Shown here piece after piece: positions 19,441 to 27,907 of a stretch of 64,000 bases of DNA. Within the stretch, counting starts at the first letter, position 1, and each line of letters begins with the position of its first letter. Both the position numbers and the translations under genes were made by a program. The notes beneath the pieces are model-generated. The model saw nothing but the letters and a program-made list of their open reading frames with translations, was not told the DNA's origin and did not search any database. This stretch comes from Martinezella rhizogenes (GTDB lineage: Bacteria > Pseudomonadota > Alphaproteobacteria > Rhizobiales > Rhizobiaceae): NCBI RefSeq assembly GCF_027460065.1, contig NZ_JAPYZZ010000002.1:62001-126000 (forward strand), in the 5' to 3' direction.

Positions 19441-20262
19441 TCAGCTGGTATCGCGCGGATCGAGCAGATCACGCAGGCCATCGCCGAGGAGGTTGAGGCC
19501 GAAGACGGCAAGCGCGATGGCAAGGCCGGGCATGATGGCAAGCCAGGGGGCCGCGCCAAGATAGGTCTGGGCATCGGCCAGCATCCGCCCCCAGGTGGCG
19601 GCGGGTGGCGGCATGCCGAGACCGAGGAAGGAAAGGCCCGCTTCCGTCAATATCGCAAGACCGAGCTGGATCGTCACCTGCACGATGATCTGGTTGGAAA
19701 TATTCGGCACGATATGGAAAAGCGTGATCTTGGCGCGGTTCTGGCCGATGCTGATGGCGGCGGTGATATATTCCCGCGCCCATATCTGCAGTGCGGCACC
19801 CAGCGTCAGTCGGGCAAAAACCGGCACCATGAAGGTGGCGATGGCGATGATCGCGGTGAAGCGTCCCGTGCCGATGAAGGCACCGAGCATCATGGCCGAG
19901 AGGATCGGCGGCACGGCGAAGATGATGTCGCAGATGCGCATGACCACGGTTTCGGTAAAGCCGCGCAGGGCCGCGACCGTAACACCGATTGCCGTGCCGA
20001 TGAAGGCACCGATGGCGACGGCGGCGATGGCGGTGGAGAGAGAGTTCCACGCACCGGCCATCAGCATGGAGAGCACATCACGGCCGAAATGATCCGTGCC
20101 GAGACCGCCATAAACCAAGGGCGATTTCAGCTTCTGGACGATCTGTATCTTGGTCGGCGAAACCGGCGTCCAGACCAGCGACAAAAGGGCGACGGCGACA
20201 AGAAAGGTGGTGACGGCGATGCCGATAACGAAGGCCGGGCGGCGGCGGAGCAATCGCATCAT
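19441..20262 (-). CDS. Peptide-type ABC transporter permease (DppC type)
   Basis: A 273-residue permease (MMRLLRRRPAFVIGIAVTTF) with six membrane spans and the DppC-type segment GTDHFGRDVLSMLMAGAWNS. Its EAA-like loop lies near AAISIGQNRAKITLFHIVPN. The start ATG at 20262 overlaps the stop of the DppB-type gene in an ATGA arrangement, indicating translational coupling. A longer frame start at 20529 runs inside the neighbour and is a shadow. Confidence 0.87.
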   Translation of the reverse strand: MMRLLRRRPAFVIGIAVTTFLVAVALLSLVWTPVSPTKIQIVQKLKSPLVYGGLGTDHFGRDVLSMLMAGAWNSLSTAIAAVAIGAFIGTAIGVTVAALRGFTETVVMRICDIIFAVPPILSAMMLGAFIGTGRFTAIIAIATFMVPVFARLTLGAALQIWAREYITAAISIGQNRAKITLFHIVPNISNQIIVQVTIQLGLAILTEAGLSFLGLGMPPPAATWGRMLADAQTYLGAAPWLAIMPGLAIALAVFGLNLLGDGLRDLLDPRDTS

Positions 20263-21209
20263 CGCGCACCTGCCCGCAATCTCGGATCGATGAAGAGATA
20301 GGCGATATCGACCACGAAATTCATGACGATGACCAGCGCCGAGAAAAACAGCACGACCGACTGCATCACCACGATATCGCGCTGCGTCAGCGCCTGATAG
20401 GCAAGCCGCCCGAGACCCGGCAGGTTGAAGACATTTTCCACCAGCACAGCACCGGCAATGAGGAAGGTGAATTGCAGGCCGATCATGGTAACGACGGGGA
20501 TCATCGCGTTCGGCACGGCATGCCGCCACAGCGCCACCCGCTCGCTCAGGCCCTTGGCACGGGCGGTGCGCACGAAATCCTCGTTCATCACTTCCAGCAC
20601 GGCGGAGCGGCAGACGCGGGTGAGAACGCCAGCCTGCGACAGCGCGAGCGCGATTGCCGGCAGCACCAGCGCCGCAAGCCCCGCCGAAAAGCTTGGGCTC
20701 CAGCCGGGAAAACCACCTGATGGCATCCAGCCGAGCGTGGTGGAAAAAACGATGATCAGCAGCAGCCCGACCCAGAAGCCCGGCACGGCGATGCCCACAT
20801 GGGAAAACAGCCCGGCTGCAAAATCCAGCGCCCCATTGCGGTTCTTCGCCGCCGCCACGCCGAGCGGAATGGCAATAGTGACAGACAGGCAGATGGCAAG
20901 CAGCGCAAGCGGCAGCGTGACGGCCAACCGCTCGATGATCAGCCCCGCCACCGGCACGCCATAGGTATAGGATTGCCCGAGATCGCCCCGGAACACGCCG
21001 GCGAGCCAGTGGAGATAACGCAGCGGCAAGGGCTGATCGAGACCCATCTGCTTTTGCAGCGCCGCCAGCGTATCCGGGCTTGCCGAAGTGCCGAGCATGA
21101 TGGCGGCCGGATCACCCGGCAGCAGGCCCATGACGAGATAAATGATAAGGGAAACGGCAAACAGCGTGATGACGAGGCTTACGAGACGCCGGATGAGGAC
21201 GGCTAACAT
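20259..21209 (-). CDS. Peptide-type ABC transporter permease (DppB type)
   Basis: A 316-residue permease with the DppB/OppB hallmarks: N-terminal LAVLIRRLVSLVITLFAVSL and MGLLPGDPAAIMLG, the loop GLDQPLPLRYLHWLAGVFRG, and the ATPase-contact region ARAKGLSERVALWRHAVPNA. AGGAG lies about ten bases before the ATG. It follows the binding-protein gene after a 194-bp gap that holds a palindromic repeat (21267-21381). Confidence 0.87.
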   Translation of the reverse strand: MLAVLIRRLVSLVITLFAVSLIIYLVMGLLPGDPAAIMLGTSASPDTLAALQKQMGLDQPLPLRYLHWLAGVFRGDLGQSYTYGVPVAGLIIERLAVTLPLALLAICLSVTIAIPLGVAAAKNRNGALDFAAGLFSHVGIAVPGFWVGLLLIIVFSTTLGWMPSGGFPGWSPSFSAGLAALVLPAIALALSQAGVLTRVCRSAVLEVMNEDFVRTARAKGLSERVALWRHAVPNAMIPVVTMIGLQFTFLIAGAVLVENVFNLPGLGRLAYQALTQRDIVVMQSVVLFFSALVIVMNFVVDIAYLFIDPRLRAGAR

Positions 21210-21266
21210 CTGGCATCTGCTCCTTGCTTTGTTTTACCTGCGGTCGAGCGTCCCGTTATCCTTCTC

Positions 21267-21381
21267 CCGTCATTCCGGCCCTCAGCCGGAATCCAGCCGA
21301 CGCGCGTCTGCGCGGCGGAGAGAACCCTGTCAGCCCAAGGACTTGGGCTGGCTGGATGCCGGATCAAGTCCGGCATGACGG
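21267..21381. repeat. Interspersed hyphenated palindromic repeat of about 115 bases
   Basis: Outer arms CCGTCATTCCGG and CCGGCATGACGG flank inner arms (CCAGCC / GGCTGG; AGCCCAAGGACTTGGGCT). It lies between a binding-protein gene and its permease gene. Similar 'CGTCATxCCGG...CCGGCATGACG' units are widespread in alphaproteobacteria (general knowledge). A short related copy is at 742-771. In the operon RNA it would form a strong hairpin. Confidence 0.7.
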
Positions 21382-21403
21382 AAGAAACGGGTATCGACAA
21401 ACG

Positions 21404-22939
21404 TCACTCTTCCCAATGCACGTCCGTCAGCACATTCGAAGGAATAGGCTCGTTTTCCCACAACCCCTTCACCTTCCTGTCCCAGACGCCAAGCTTCGGC
21501 ATCACGAACAGGAACAGCGCCGGCACATCTTCGGCCAGGATTTTCTGGGCGTCGCCGTAAAGCGCTTCCTGCTCGCCCGCATTCGCGGTCTTTTCGACAT
21601 TGGCGATGACCTCGTTGAAGGCCGGGTTCTTGTAATTGAAATAATAGGGATCGCGGGCATAGATATCGATATCCATCGGCTCGGCATGGGCAACGATGGT
21701 CATGTCGTAATCCGCACCCTTCAAAACATCCGCCACCCATTTGGCCGGAAATTCGGTGGTCTCGATGGTCATCGTCACACCGATTTCGGCCAACATCGCC
21801 TGCAGGATTTGCGAGGTGCGCTGGGCATAGGCCATTTGTGGAGCCTTGATGGTGAAGCTGAAACCATCGGCATATCCGGCTTCCGCAAGCAGCGCCCTGG
21901 CCTTGTCGATATCGAAGGAGTGCACACCAGTCGTATCGACATATCCGCGATCATTAGGCGTGTAGTGACTGCCGATGGCCGTGCCGTAACCGGACCATGC
22001 GCCTTCGATGACAGTGCCACGATCCACCGCCATCATCAGCGCCTGTCGCACGCGTTTGTCGTCAAAAGGCTTGCGGGCATTGTTCATGCCGGCCACGACC
22101 TTCAGCTCGGTATTGCCGACGAAGGTGCCGAGGCGCTTATCGCCGTCAAAGGAGGTCATCAGCTCCGGCGCGCCGAATTCCGGGAAGGCATCGATATCGC
22201 CTGACTTCAGCGCAGCTGCCTGTGCCTGCGGATCCGCGACGAAACGGAAGGTCGCCTTGTCGAGCTTCACCGCCACTGCCTTGTCCCAATAGGCGGCATT
22301 TTTCTCAAGCTCCACCTTGTCGCCCTTGGCCCAGCTCACGAATTTGAACGGGCCGGTGCCGACAGGTGTCGTGCGGTTAGCCTCAGCACTCTTCGGCGCG
22401 ACCATGACGGAGGCTGGCCAGCCGAGCCAGTAGATGAGGCTGCCGGCGGGCTGTTTCAGTTTCAGCACCAGCGTGTCCGCGTCCGGCGTCTCGATGTTAT
22501 CGATTGCCGCAAAGAAGCGCTTCTGCGGGTTGACGGAAGCTTCTCCGCGCGCCCGGTCCAGCGAAAACTTCGCGACGGCGGAATCGAACGCCTCACCATC
22601 ATGGAAGGTGACACCCTTGCGCAGCTTGAAGGTGTAGCTCTTGCCGTCAGGCGAAATTTCCCAGCTTTCGGCAAGCTGCGGCTTCACCTTGCCTTTGCTG
22701 TCGATGGTGACGAGACCTTCGAAAATATTCTGCCAGGTGACCTGGCCGATGGCGACGGGAGCGGCAATGGTCGGATCGAGACCGGTCGGCTCCACCGTCA
22801 TGCCAAGCGTCAGGGCGGTTTTCGGCGCGGCTTCGGCGTTAACAACCGAAAACGGCAGCCAGAGCGCCGTGCCCAATGCAAGCGTCAGCGCGGTACGGCG
22901 CGAAAGCTTTGCCGCCTGCGAAAGATAAGTGCGTGGCAT
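21404..22939 (-). CDS. Peptide-type ABC transporter substrate-binding protein (SBP family 5)
   Basis: A 511-residue periplasmic binding protein. The start ATG at 22939 gives an N-terminal signal (LSRRTALTLALGTALWLPFS, cleavage after about residue 38). The twin-arginine-like SRRTALT could mean Tat export. Family-5 motifs are GMTVEPTGLDPTIAAPVAIG, ISPDGKSYTFKLRKGVTFHDGE and GTGPFKFVSWAKGDKVELEK. Substrates of this family include peptides, nickel, opines and glutathione. Gene context (amidase, M20 hydrolase) suggests an amide-containing compound. The frame start at 23236 is rejected because the extra 99 residues cover an intergenic region. Confidence 0.87.
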   Translation of the reverse strand: MPRTYLSQAAKLSRRTALTLALGTALWLPFSVVNAEAAPKTALTLGMTVEPTGLDPTIAAPVAIGQVTWQNIFEGLVTIDSKGKVKPQLAESWEISPDGKSYTFKLRKGVTFHDGEAFDSAVAKFSLDRARGEASVNPQKRFFAAIDNIETPDADTLVLKLKQPAGSLIYWLGWPASVMVAPKSAEANRTTPVGTGPFKFVSWAKGDKVELEKNAAYWDKAVAVKLDKATFRFVADPQAQAAALKSGDIDAFPEFGAPELMTSFDGDKRLGTFVGNTELKVVAGMNNARKPFDDKRVRQALMMAVDRGTVIEGAWSGYGTAIGSHYTPNDRGYVDTTGVHSFDIDKARALLAEAGYADGFSFTIKAPQMAYAQRTSQILQAMLAEIGVTMTIETTEFPAKWVADVLKGADYDMTIVAHAEPMDIDIYARDPYYFNYKNPAFNEVIANVEKTANAGEQEALYGDAQKILAEDVPALFLFVMPKLGVWDRKVKGLWENEPIPSNVLTDVHWEE

Positions 22940-23147
22940 CCTTAGTCCCCTGTCTGGCGGCCGGGGCATTTTTGCCCTTCCAAAGACCACCCGTTGCAAA
23001 AAGAGTGTCATGTTGCAGGCGCACACACAATCTCCGTTTTGTGTGCTCCGTGTAGCTGAAATGGCTACACGGAATTGCCGGTGGAAATCAACCTTGGTGG
23101 GTAATTTCCCGAGCTGGCCTATTCCTCTCCCCAGCGGGCAGAAGAAA

Positions 23148-24050
23148 CTACCCCGCTGTTGCCTCGCGCATGAAACGCTCGATGAAATCGGCAAGTTTGG
23201 AGGCGGCGAAAGACAATTGCCGGTCGGGCGCAACACAGAGATCGATCTGCGTATGGATGCCCTTCTTGCCGGCTAGCGGAACGGCAACCATCTGGCCGCT
23301 GCGGATTTCGCGCGCGACCGAAAGCGCCGGCAACAGCGTGGCGGCGGCATGGCCCAGCACCAGTTCCTTCAGCATTTCCAGCGAGCTGGTGATGAAGACC
23401 GGATCAAGCTCGATGCCGGCATCGGCAAAGAGTGTATCGAAGGCCTGACGCGCGGCAAAACTCTTGTCCGGCAGGGCAAGCGGCATGCCGGCCAGTTCCT
23501 TCAGCGAGACTTCCGGCTGGGCGGCGAGCGCGTGGCCGGCGGGGAAGATGACATCGTAGCTGATGCGGGTACGCGAGCGCACCTTCACACCCGAAAGCTT
23601 CGGCGCAAACAGGCTGACGACGAGGTCAGCTTCCGCCGCACCCAGCGCCTCCATCGCCTGCCGGGCGCTGGTAATATGCACCTCAAAGCGCAGCTTCGGA
23701 TATTTCAGGCTGAACTGCGCCAGCACGGGCGCCAGAAGGTTCGCCACCGTCGCGCCATTGGCATAGACCGTGACCCGGCCGCGCTGCAGGCCTTTGAGAT
23801 CGTCGATCAGCTGGTGCACATGGTCGAGTTCGCGCAACGTCTTGCCGGCGCGGGCAGCGAGCAGCTCACCCGCCGCCGTCAGCTTCACGCCGCGGCTGGA
23901 TCGCTCCACCAGCGGCGAGCCGAAATAATATTCGAGGTTCTCGATCTGCCGGCTCACCGCCGTCGGCGCGACATTCAGGTTTTCCGCCGCGGCGCGCATG
24001 GAATTGGTGCGGACGAGTTCGTCGAAATACATCAAGGCGCGCAGTTGCAT
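23148..24050 (-). CDS. LysR-family transcriptional regulator
   Basis: A 300-residue LysR regulator with an N-terminal winged helix-turn-helix (SMRAAAENLNVAPTAVSRQI, then ENLEYYFGSPLVERSSRGVK) and an effector-binding domain. It is the first gene of the minus-strand series, 208 bp upstream of the family-5 binding-protein gene. It is the likely activator of the amidase/transporter operon. It is not divergent from its presumed target, which is less usual for LysR regulators. Confidence 0.87.
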   Translation of the reverse strand: MQLRALMYFDELVRTNSMRAAAENLNVAPTAVSRQIENLEYYFGSPLVERSSRGVKLTAAGELLAARAGKTLRELDHVHQLIDDLKGLQRGRVTVYANGATVANLLAPVLAQFSLKYPKLRFEVHITSARQAMEALGAAEADLVVSLFAPKLSGVKVRSRTRISYDVIFPAGHALAAQPEVSLKELAGMPLALPDKSFAARQAFDTLFADAGIELDPVFITSSLEMLKELVLGHAAATLLPALSVAREIRSGQMVAVPLAGKKGIHTQIDLCVAPDRQLSFAASKLADFIERFMREATAG

Positions 24051-24160
24051 GGGGTGGAGACCTTGTTCGGGTGGGCCGGTGTGAGGGCCAGCATATCACC
24101 GCGGCACGATGAGAGAATACTTCCCACAGGAAGATCGTTGTGGAGCAAAAGCGCCGCCTG

Positions 24161-24290
24161 TTTCTTCTCCCCGCCGGGGGAGAAGGTGGCGCGTAGCGCC
24201 GGATGAGGGGGTGACGGTAGAGATATGCGGAGAGCTAGCCCCCTCATCTCCCCCCTTCGGGGCATCTTCTCCCCGGCGGGGAGAAGAAAG
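24161..24290. repeat. RIME-like rhizobial intergenic mosaic palindromic element
   Basis: Second copy of the element at 3966-4090. Outer arms TTTCTTCTCCCCGCCGGGGG and CCCCGGCGGGGAGAAGAAAG; inner arms CGGATGAGGGGGTG and CCCCCTCATCTCC. It fills most of the 260 bp between the LysR gene and the end of the second peptide-transporter operon, so it would sit in that operon's 3' end. Confidence 0.75.
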
Positions 24291-24310
24291 GGAGGCACCC
24301 ACTCGTCACA

Positions 24311-25060
24311 TCAACCGCGTTTGAAACCCTCGCTCGCCACCAGCAGCTGCCTTGTATAGTCAGCGCTGAATTCGCGGCTTTCCAGCGCCTCGGCCTCCAG
24401 CATTTCCACAACCTTGCCGCTTTTCATAACCGCCAGCCGATCGCACATATGGCTGATGACGCCGAGATCGTGGCTGACCATGACGAAGGTGAGGTTGCGG
24501 TCCTTGCGGGCCTGTTCGAGCAGGTTGAGGATTTCCGCCTGAATGGAGGCGTCGAGCGCCGAGGTCGGCTCGTCCAGCAGCAGGATTTTCGGCTCGACGA
24601 TCAGCGCGCGGGCAATGGCGATGCGCTGGCGCTGGCCGCCGGAAAGCTGGTGCGAATAACGGAAGCGGAAACCGGAACCGAGGCCAACCTCGTCCAGCGC
24701 CCGGGCAATGCGCTGCTCGCGATTGTCGAGACCATGGATGACGAGCGGTTCCAGCAGCAGCGCATCCACCGTCTGGCGCGGGTGAAGCGAGCCATAGGGG
24801 TCCTGAAACACCATCTGCACATCGCTGTAAAAACTCTTGTCGCGGTGCTTGCTGGAATAGGAGCGCCCCGCCACCATCAGCGAGCCTTCATCGAAATGGT
24901 TGAGGCCGGCAATGGCGCGCAGCAGGGTCGATTTGCCGGAACCGGATTCGCCGACGATGCCGAAGGATTCACCCTCGGCAACATCGACGCTGACGCTGTC
25001 GAGCGCGATGTAACCGTCGAAATCCACCACCATGTCTTTGATGGAAAGAACTTTGCTCAT
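24311..25060 (-). CDS. Peptide ABC transporter ATP-binding protein (DppF type)
   Basis: A 249-residue ATPase with Walker [14 protein letters not shown], signature [19 protein letters not shown], Walker B ILLLDEPTSALDA and switch His in VMVSHDLGVI. It belongs to the oligopeptide/dipeptide ATPase group. The start ATG at 25060 overlaps the upstream stop by ATGA; the GTG at 25069 is a less likely start. It is the last gene of the second peptide-transporter operon. Confidence 0.87.
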   Translation of the reverse strand: MSKVLSIKDMVVDFDGYIALDSVSVDVAEGESFGIVGESGSGKSTLLRAIAGLNHFDEGSLMVAGRSYSSKHRDKSFYSDVQMVFQDPYGSLHPRQTVDALLLEPLVIHGLDNREQRIARALDEVGLGSGFRFRYSHQLSGGQRQRIAIARALIVEPKILLLDEPTSALDASIQAEILNLLEQARKDRNLTFVMVSHDLGVISHMCDRLAVMKSGKVVEMLEAEALESREFSADYTRQLLVASEGFKRG

Positions 25061-25893
25061 GCGCGCCACTCCGGCTTGCGTTCCAGAACTGGCAGCGGAT
25101 GGCGATGGCCGCCAATTTCCGGCAGGCAGTTCAACAGACCCTGCGTGTAGGGATGTTTCGCCTCCTTCAGATTGGCAGAAGACAGCTCTTCCACCACCTT
25201 GCCGGCATACATGACCAGAACCCGGTCGCAGAAGGAGGAGACGAGCCGGAGATCATGGCTGACGAAGATCAGCCCCATGCCGCGGTCGCGCACCAGCTTG
25301 TCGAGAATATCGAGCACTTCCAGCTGCACCGTCACATCGAGCGCCGAAGTCGGTTCATCGGCGATCAGCAGTTCCGGGCCGCAGACCAGCATCATGGCGA
25401 TCATGACACGCTGGCCCATACCGCCGGAAACCTCGTGCGGATAAAGATCGAACACGCGCTCGGGATCGCGGATCTGCACGGCTTCGAGCATGGCAAGCGT
25501 GCGCTGACGCGCCTCGCCGTTGCCGATCTTTTCATGGGTCCGCAGCGTTTCCATGATCTGGCGGCCGATGGTCATGACCGGGTTCAGCGAGTATTTCGGG
25601 TCCTGCAGGATCATGGCCATGCGCTTGCCGCGCATGATCCGCCGTTCTTTTGCAGACGCCTTGAGCAGATCGATGTCGCCGAAACGCAGGGTATCAGCTT
25701 CGATGCGCGCGCTTTTCGGCGTCAGCCCCATGATGGCGCGGCCGGTCTGCGACTTGCCGGAGCCGGATTCGCCGACGATGCCAAGACGCTCGCGGCCGAG
25801 TGTGAAGGACACGCCGCGCACCGCCTCCACCAGCCCGGTGCGGGTGGGGAAGGAAACGCGCAGGTTCTCGACAGTCAGGAGCGGCGCGCTCAT
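25057..25893 (-). CDS. Peptide ABC transporter ATP-binding protein (DppD type)
   Basis: A 278-residue ATPase with Walker [14 protein letters not shown], signature VSGGMGQRVMIAMMLVCGP and Walker [14 protein letters not shown]. The C-terminal segment HPYTQGLLNCLPEIGG matches the oligopeptide-transporter C-terminal extension. The signature reads SGGMGQR where most relatives have SGGMRQR, a small deviation that does not look inactivating. The ATG overlaps the stop of the upstream permease (ATGA). Confidence 0.87.
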   Translation of the reverse strand: MSAPLLTVENLRVSFPTRTGLVEAVRGVSFTLGRERLGIVGESGSGKSQTGRAIMGLTPKSARIEADTLRFGDIDLLKASAKERRIMRGKRMAMILQDPKYSLNPVMTIGRQIMETLRTHEKIGNGEARQRTLAMLEAVQIRDPERVFDLYPHEVSGGMGQRVMIAMMLVCGPELLIADEPTSALDVTVQLEVLDILDKLVRDRGMGLIFVSHDLRLVSSFCDRVLVMYAGKVVEELSSANLKEAKHPYTQGLLNCLPEIGGHRHPLPVLERKPEWRA

Positions 25894-26822
25894 TGGTTCG
25901 CCTCCTTGGGATCAAGCGCATCGCGCAGGCCATCGCCCAGAAGGTTGAAACCGAGACTGACGATCAGGATCGCGATACCCGGCATGGCCGCAACCCACCA
26001 TTGATCGAGAATGAAACGACGGCCGGAGGCGATCATCGCGCCCCATTCCGGCAGCGGCGGCTGAGCACCAAGGCCGAGGAAGCCGAGACCAGCTGCTGTG
26101 AGGATGATGCCGGCCATATCCAGCGTCACACGCACGATAAGCGACGACAGGCAGAGCGGCATGACGTGTTTGAGGACAATACGGAAGGGCGATGCCCCCA
26201 TGAGCTTCACCGCCGCGATGAAATCGGAATTGCGGAACGTCATGGTTTCGGCGCGCGCGATACGCGCATAGGGCGGCCACGAGGTGACCGCGATGGCGAG
26301 CACCGCATTTTCAATGCCCGGCCCGAGTGCCGCCACCAGCGCGAGCGCCAGAACGAGCTTCGGGAAGGCGAGGAAGATATCGGTGATGCGCATCAGAATG
26401 GCATCGACCCAGCCGCCGGCATAACCCGAGACGGTGCCGACGATGAGCCCTATGGGTGCGGCGATGATGGCCACCAGCAGCACCACGAATAGCGTCAACC
26501 GCGAACCGTGGATGAGCCGCGAGAGAATATCGCGCCCCTGGTCGTCGGTGCCGAGTAGATAACCCGCAGTGCCGGGCGGCAGAAGCCGGGCATTGCGCAA
26601 GTCACCCTGCACCGGATTGTGCGGCGCCAGCACATCGGCAAACAGCGCCACGAACAGCAGCGCGATGATGATGGCAAGCCCGAGCAGCGCCAGCCGGTTT
26701 TCCGAAAAGCGACGCCAGATGACATAGGCACGCCCAAGCCGCGCCTGCTTGCGCGAGGCCGGCCGGTCGGAGAGCAGCCATTCGCGGCTATAGGGTTTGA
26801 GTGTATCGGTCGAAATCATCAT
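25890..26822 (-). CDS. Peptide ABC transporter permease (DppC type)
   Basis: A 310-residue permease with a long cytoplasmic N-terminus (SREWLLSDRPASRKQARLGR), the DppC signature GTDDQGRDILSRLIHGSRLT and a C-terminal FNLLGDGLRDALDPKEANQ. ATGATG at 26822/26819 overlaps the stop of the DppB-type gene. It forms the membrane channel with that partner. Confidence 0.87.
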   Translation of the reverse strand: MMISTDTLKPYSREWLLSDRPASRKQARLGRAYVIWRRFSENRLALLGLAIIIALLFVALFADVLAPHNPVQGDLRNARLLPPGTAGYLLGTDDQGRDILSRLIHGSRLTLFVVLLVAIIAAPIGLIVGTVSGYAGGWVDAILMRITDIFLAFPKLVLALALVAALGPGIENAVLAIAVTSWPPYARIARAETMTFRNSDFIAAVKLMGASPFRIVLKHVMPLCLSSLIVRVTLDMAGIILTAAGLGFLGLGAQPPLPEWGAMIASGRRFILDQWWVAAMPGIAILIVSLGFNLLGDGLRDALDPKEANQ

Positions 26823-27886
26823 CGGCTGCGCGTCCTTGGGTCGAGCGTCCGGTAAAGCAGATCGGAGAAGAGATTGATGCCGACGAAGATGGCGCCGATC
26901 ACAATCGTGCCGCCGAGAACGGCATTCATATCCGCATTCTGCAGGGAATTGGTGATGTAGAGGCCGAGCCCCGGCCAGGCGAAGATGGTTTCGGTCAGAA
27001 CCGAACCTTCCAAGAGACCGGCATAGGAGAGCGCAATCACGGTCACCAACGGCACGGCGGCGTTGCGCAGCGCGTGGAGCCAGATGATGCGGGTTTCCGA
27101 AAGCCCCTTGGCGCGGGCCGCGACGATATATTCCTGGCTAAGCTCGTTCAGCATGAAGGAGCGCGTCATGCGGCTGATATAGGCCAGCGAAAAATAGCCG
27201 AGCAGCGACGCGGGCAGGATGATGTGGCGGAACAGATCCCACAACACGTCCCATTGCCGCTGCCAGATCGCATCGATCAGGAAGAAGCCCGTGACCGGCG
27301 TGAAGGTGAATTCGTAGACGATATCCATGCGGCCGGGATAGGCGACCCATTGCAGCCGGGCGTAAAACACCAGCAGCGCAAGTAGCCCGAGCCAGAAGAT
27401 CGGCACGGAATAACCGATGAGGCCGATCACGCGCACGACCTGGTCGGCAAAGCTGCCGCGTTTCACGGCAGCGAGCACACCAAGCGGAATGCCCAAGACG
27501 GCACCGATGATGGTGCCGATCGTGGCAAGCTCGATCGTCGCCGGAAACACCCGCTTGATATCCTCCATGACAGGATTGGTGGTGAGGACGGAAATGCCGA
27601 AATCACCCGAAAGCGCCTGCTTCAGGTAAAGGAAGAACTGCTGCCAGAGCGGCAGGTTGAGGCCGAGCTGCTCACGCACCCGCTCGACCACATGCGCAGG
27701 CGCACGGTCGCCGACGATCGCCAGCGCGGGATCGATCGGTACGACACGGCCAATGAAAAATGTAACCGCCATCAACCCCAGAAAGGTGGTGATGACGGTA
27801 AGGGCAAAGCCGATAATGGCCTTAGCACGGGCGTTGGCACGGCGTTTGCCCTGCCTCGCCCTGCTGTTTGCTTCAACGATGCTCAA
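26819..27886 (-). CDS. Peptide ABC transporter permease (DppB type)
   Basis: A 355-residue permease with the DppB features RVVPIDPALAIVGDRAP and LNLPLWQQFFLYLKQALSGD. The ATPase contact is ARAKGLSETRIIWLHALRNA. The start is taken as the TTG at 27886, 21 bp after the binding-protein stop. No in-frame ATG lies close by, so this start is uncertain. An arginine-rich N-terminal stretch (RARQGKRRANARAKA) precedes the first membrane segment. Confidence 0.85.
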   Translation of the reverse strand: MSIVEANSRARQGKRRANARAKAIIGFALTVITTFLGLMAVTFFIGRVVPIDPALAIVGDRAPAHVVERVREQLGLNLPLWQQFFLYLKQALSGDFGISVLTTNPVMEDIKRVFPATIELATIGTIIGAVLGIPLGVLAAVKRGSFADQVVRVIGLIGYSVPIFWLGLLALLVFYARLQWVAYPGRMDIVYEFTFTPVTGFFLIDAIWQRQWDVLWDLFRHIILPASLLGYFSLAYISRMTRSFMLNELSQEYIVAARAKGLSETRIIWLHALRNAAVPLVTVIALSYAGLLEGSVLTETIFAWPGLGLYITNSLQNADMNAVLGGTIVIGAIFVGINLFSDLLYRTLDPRTRSR

Positions 27887-27907
27887 GAGACCGACCCTTC
27901 CGGATCA

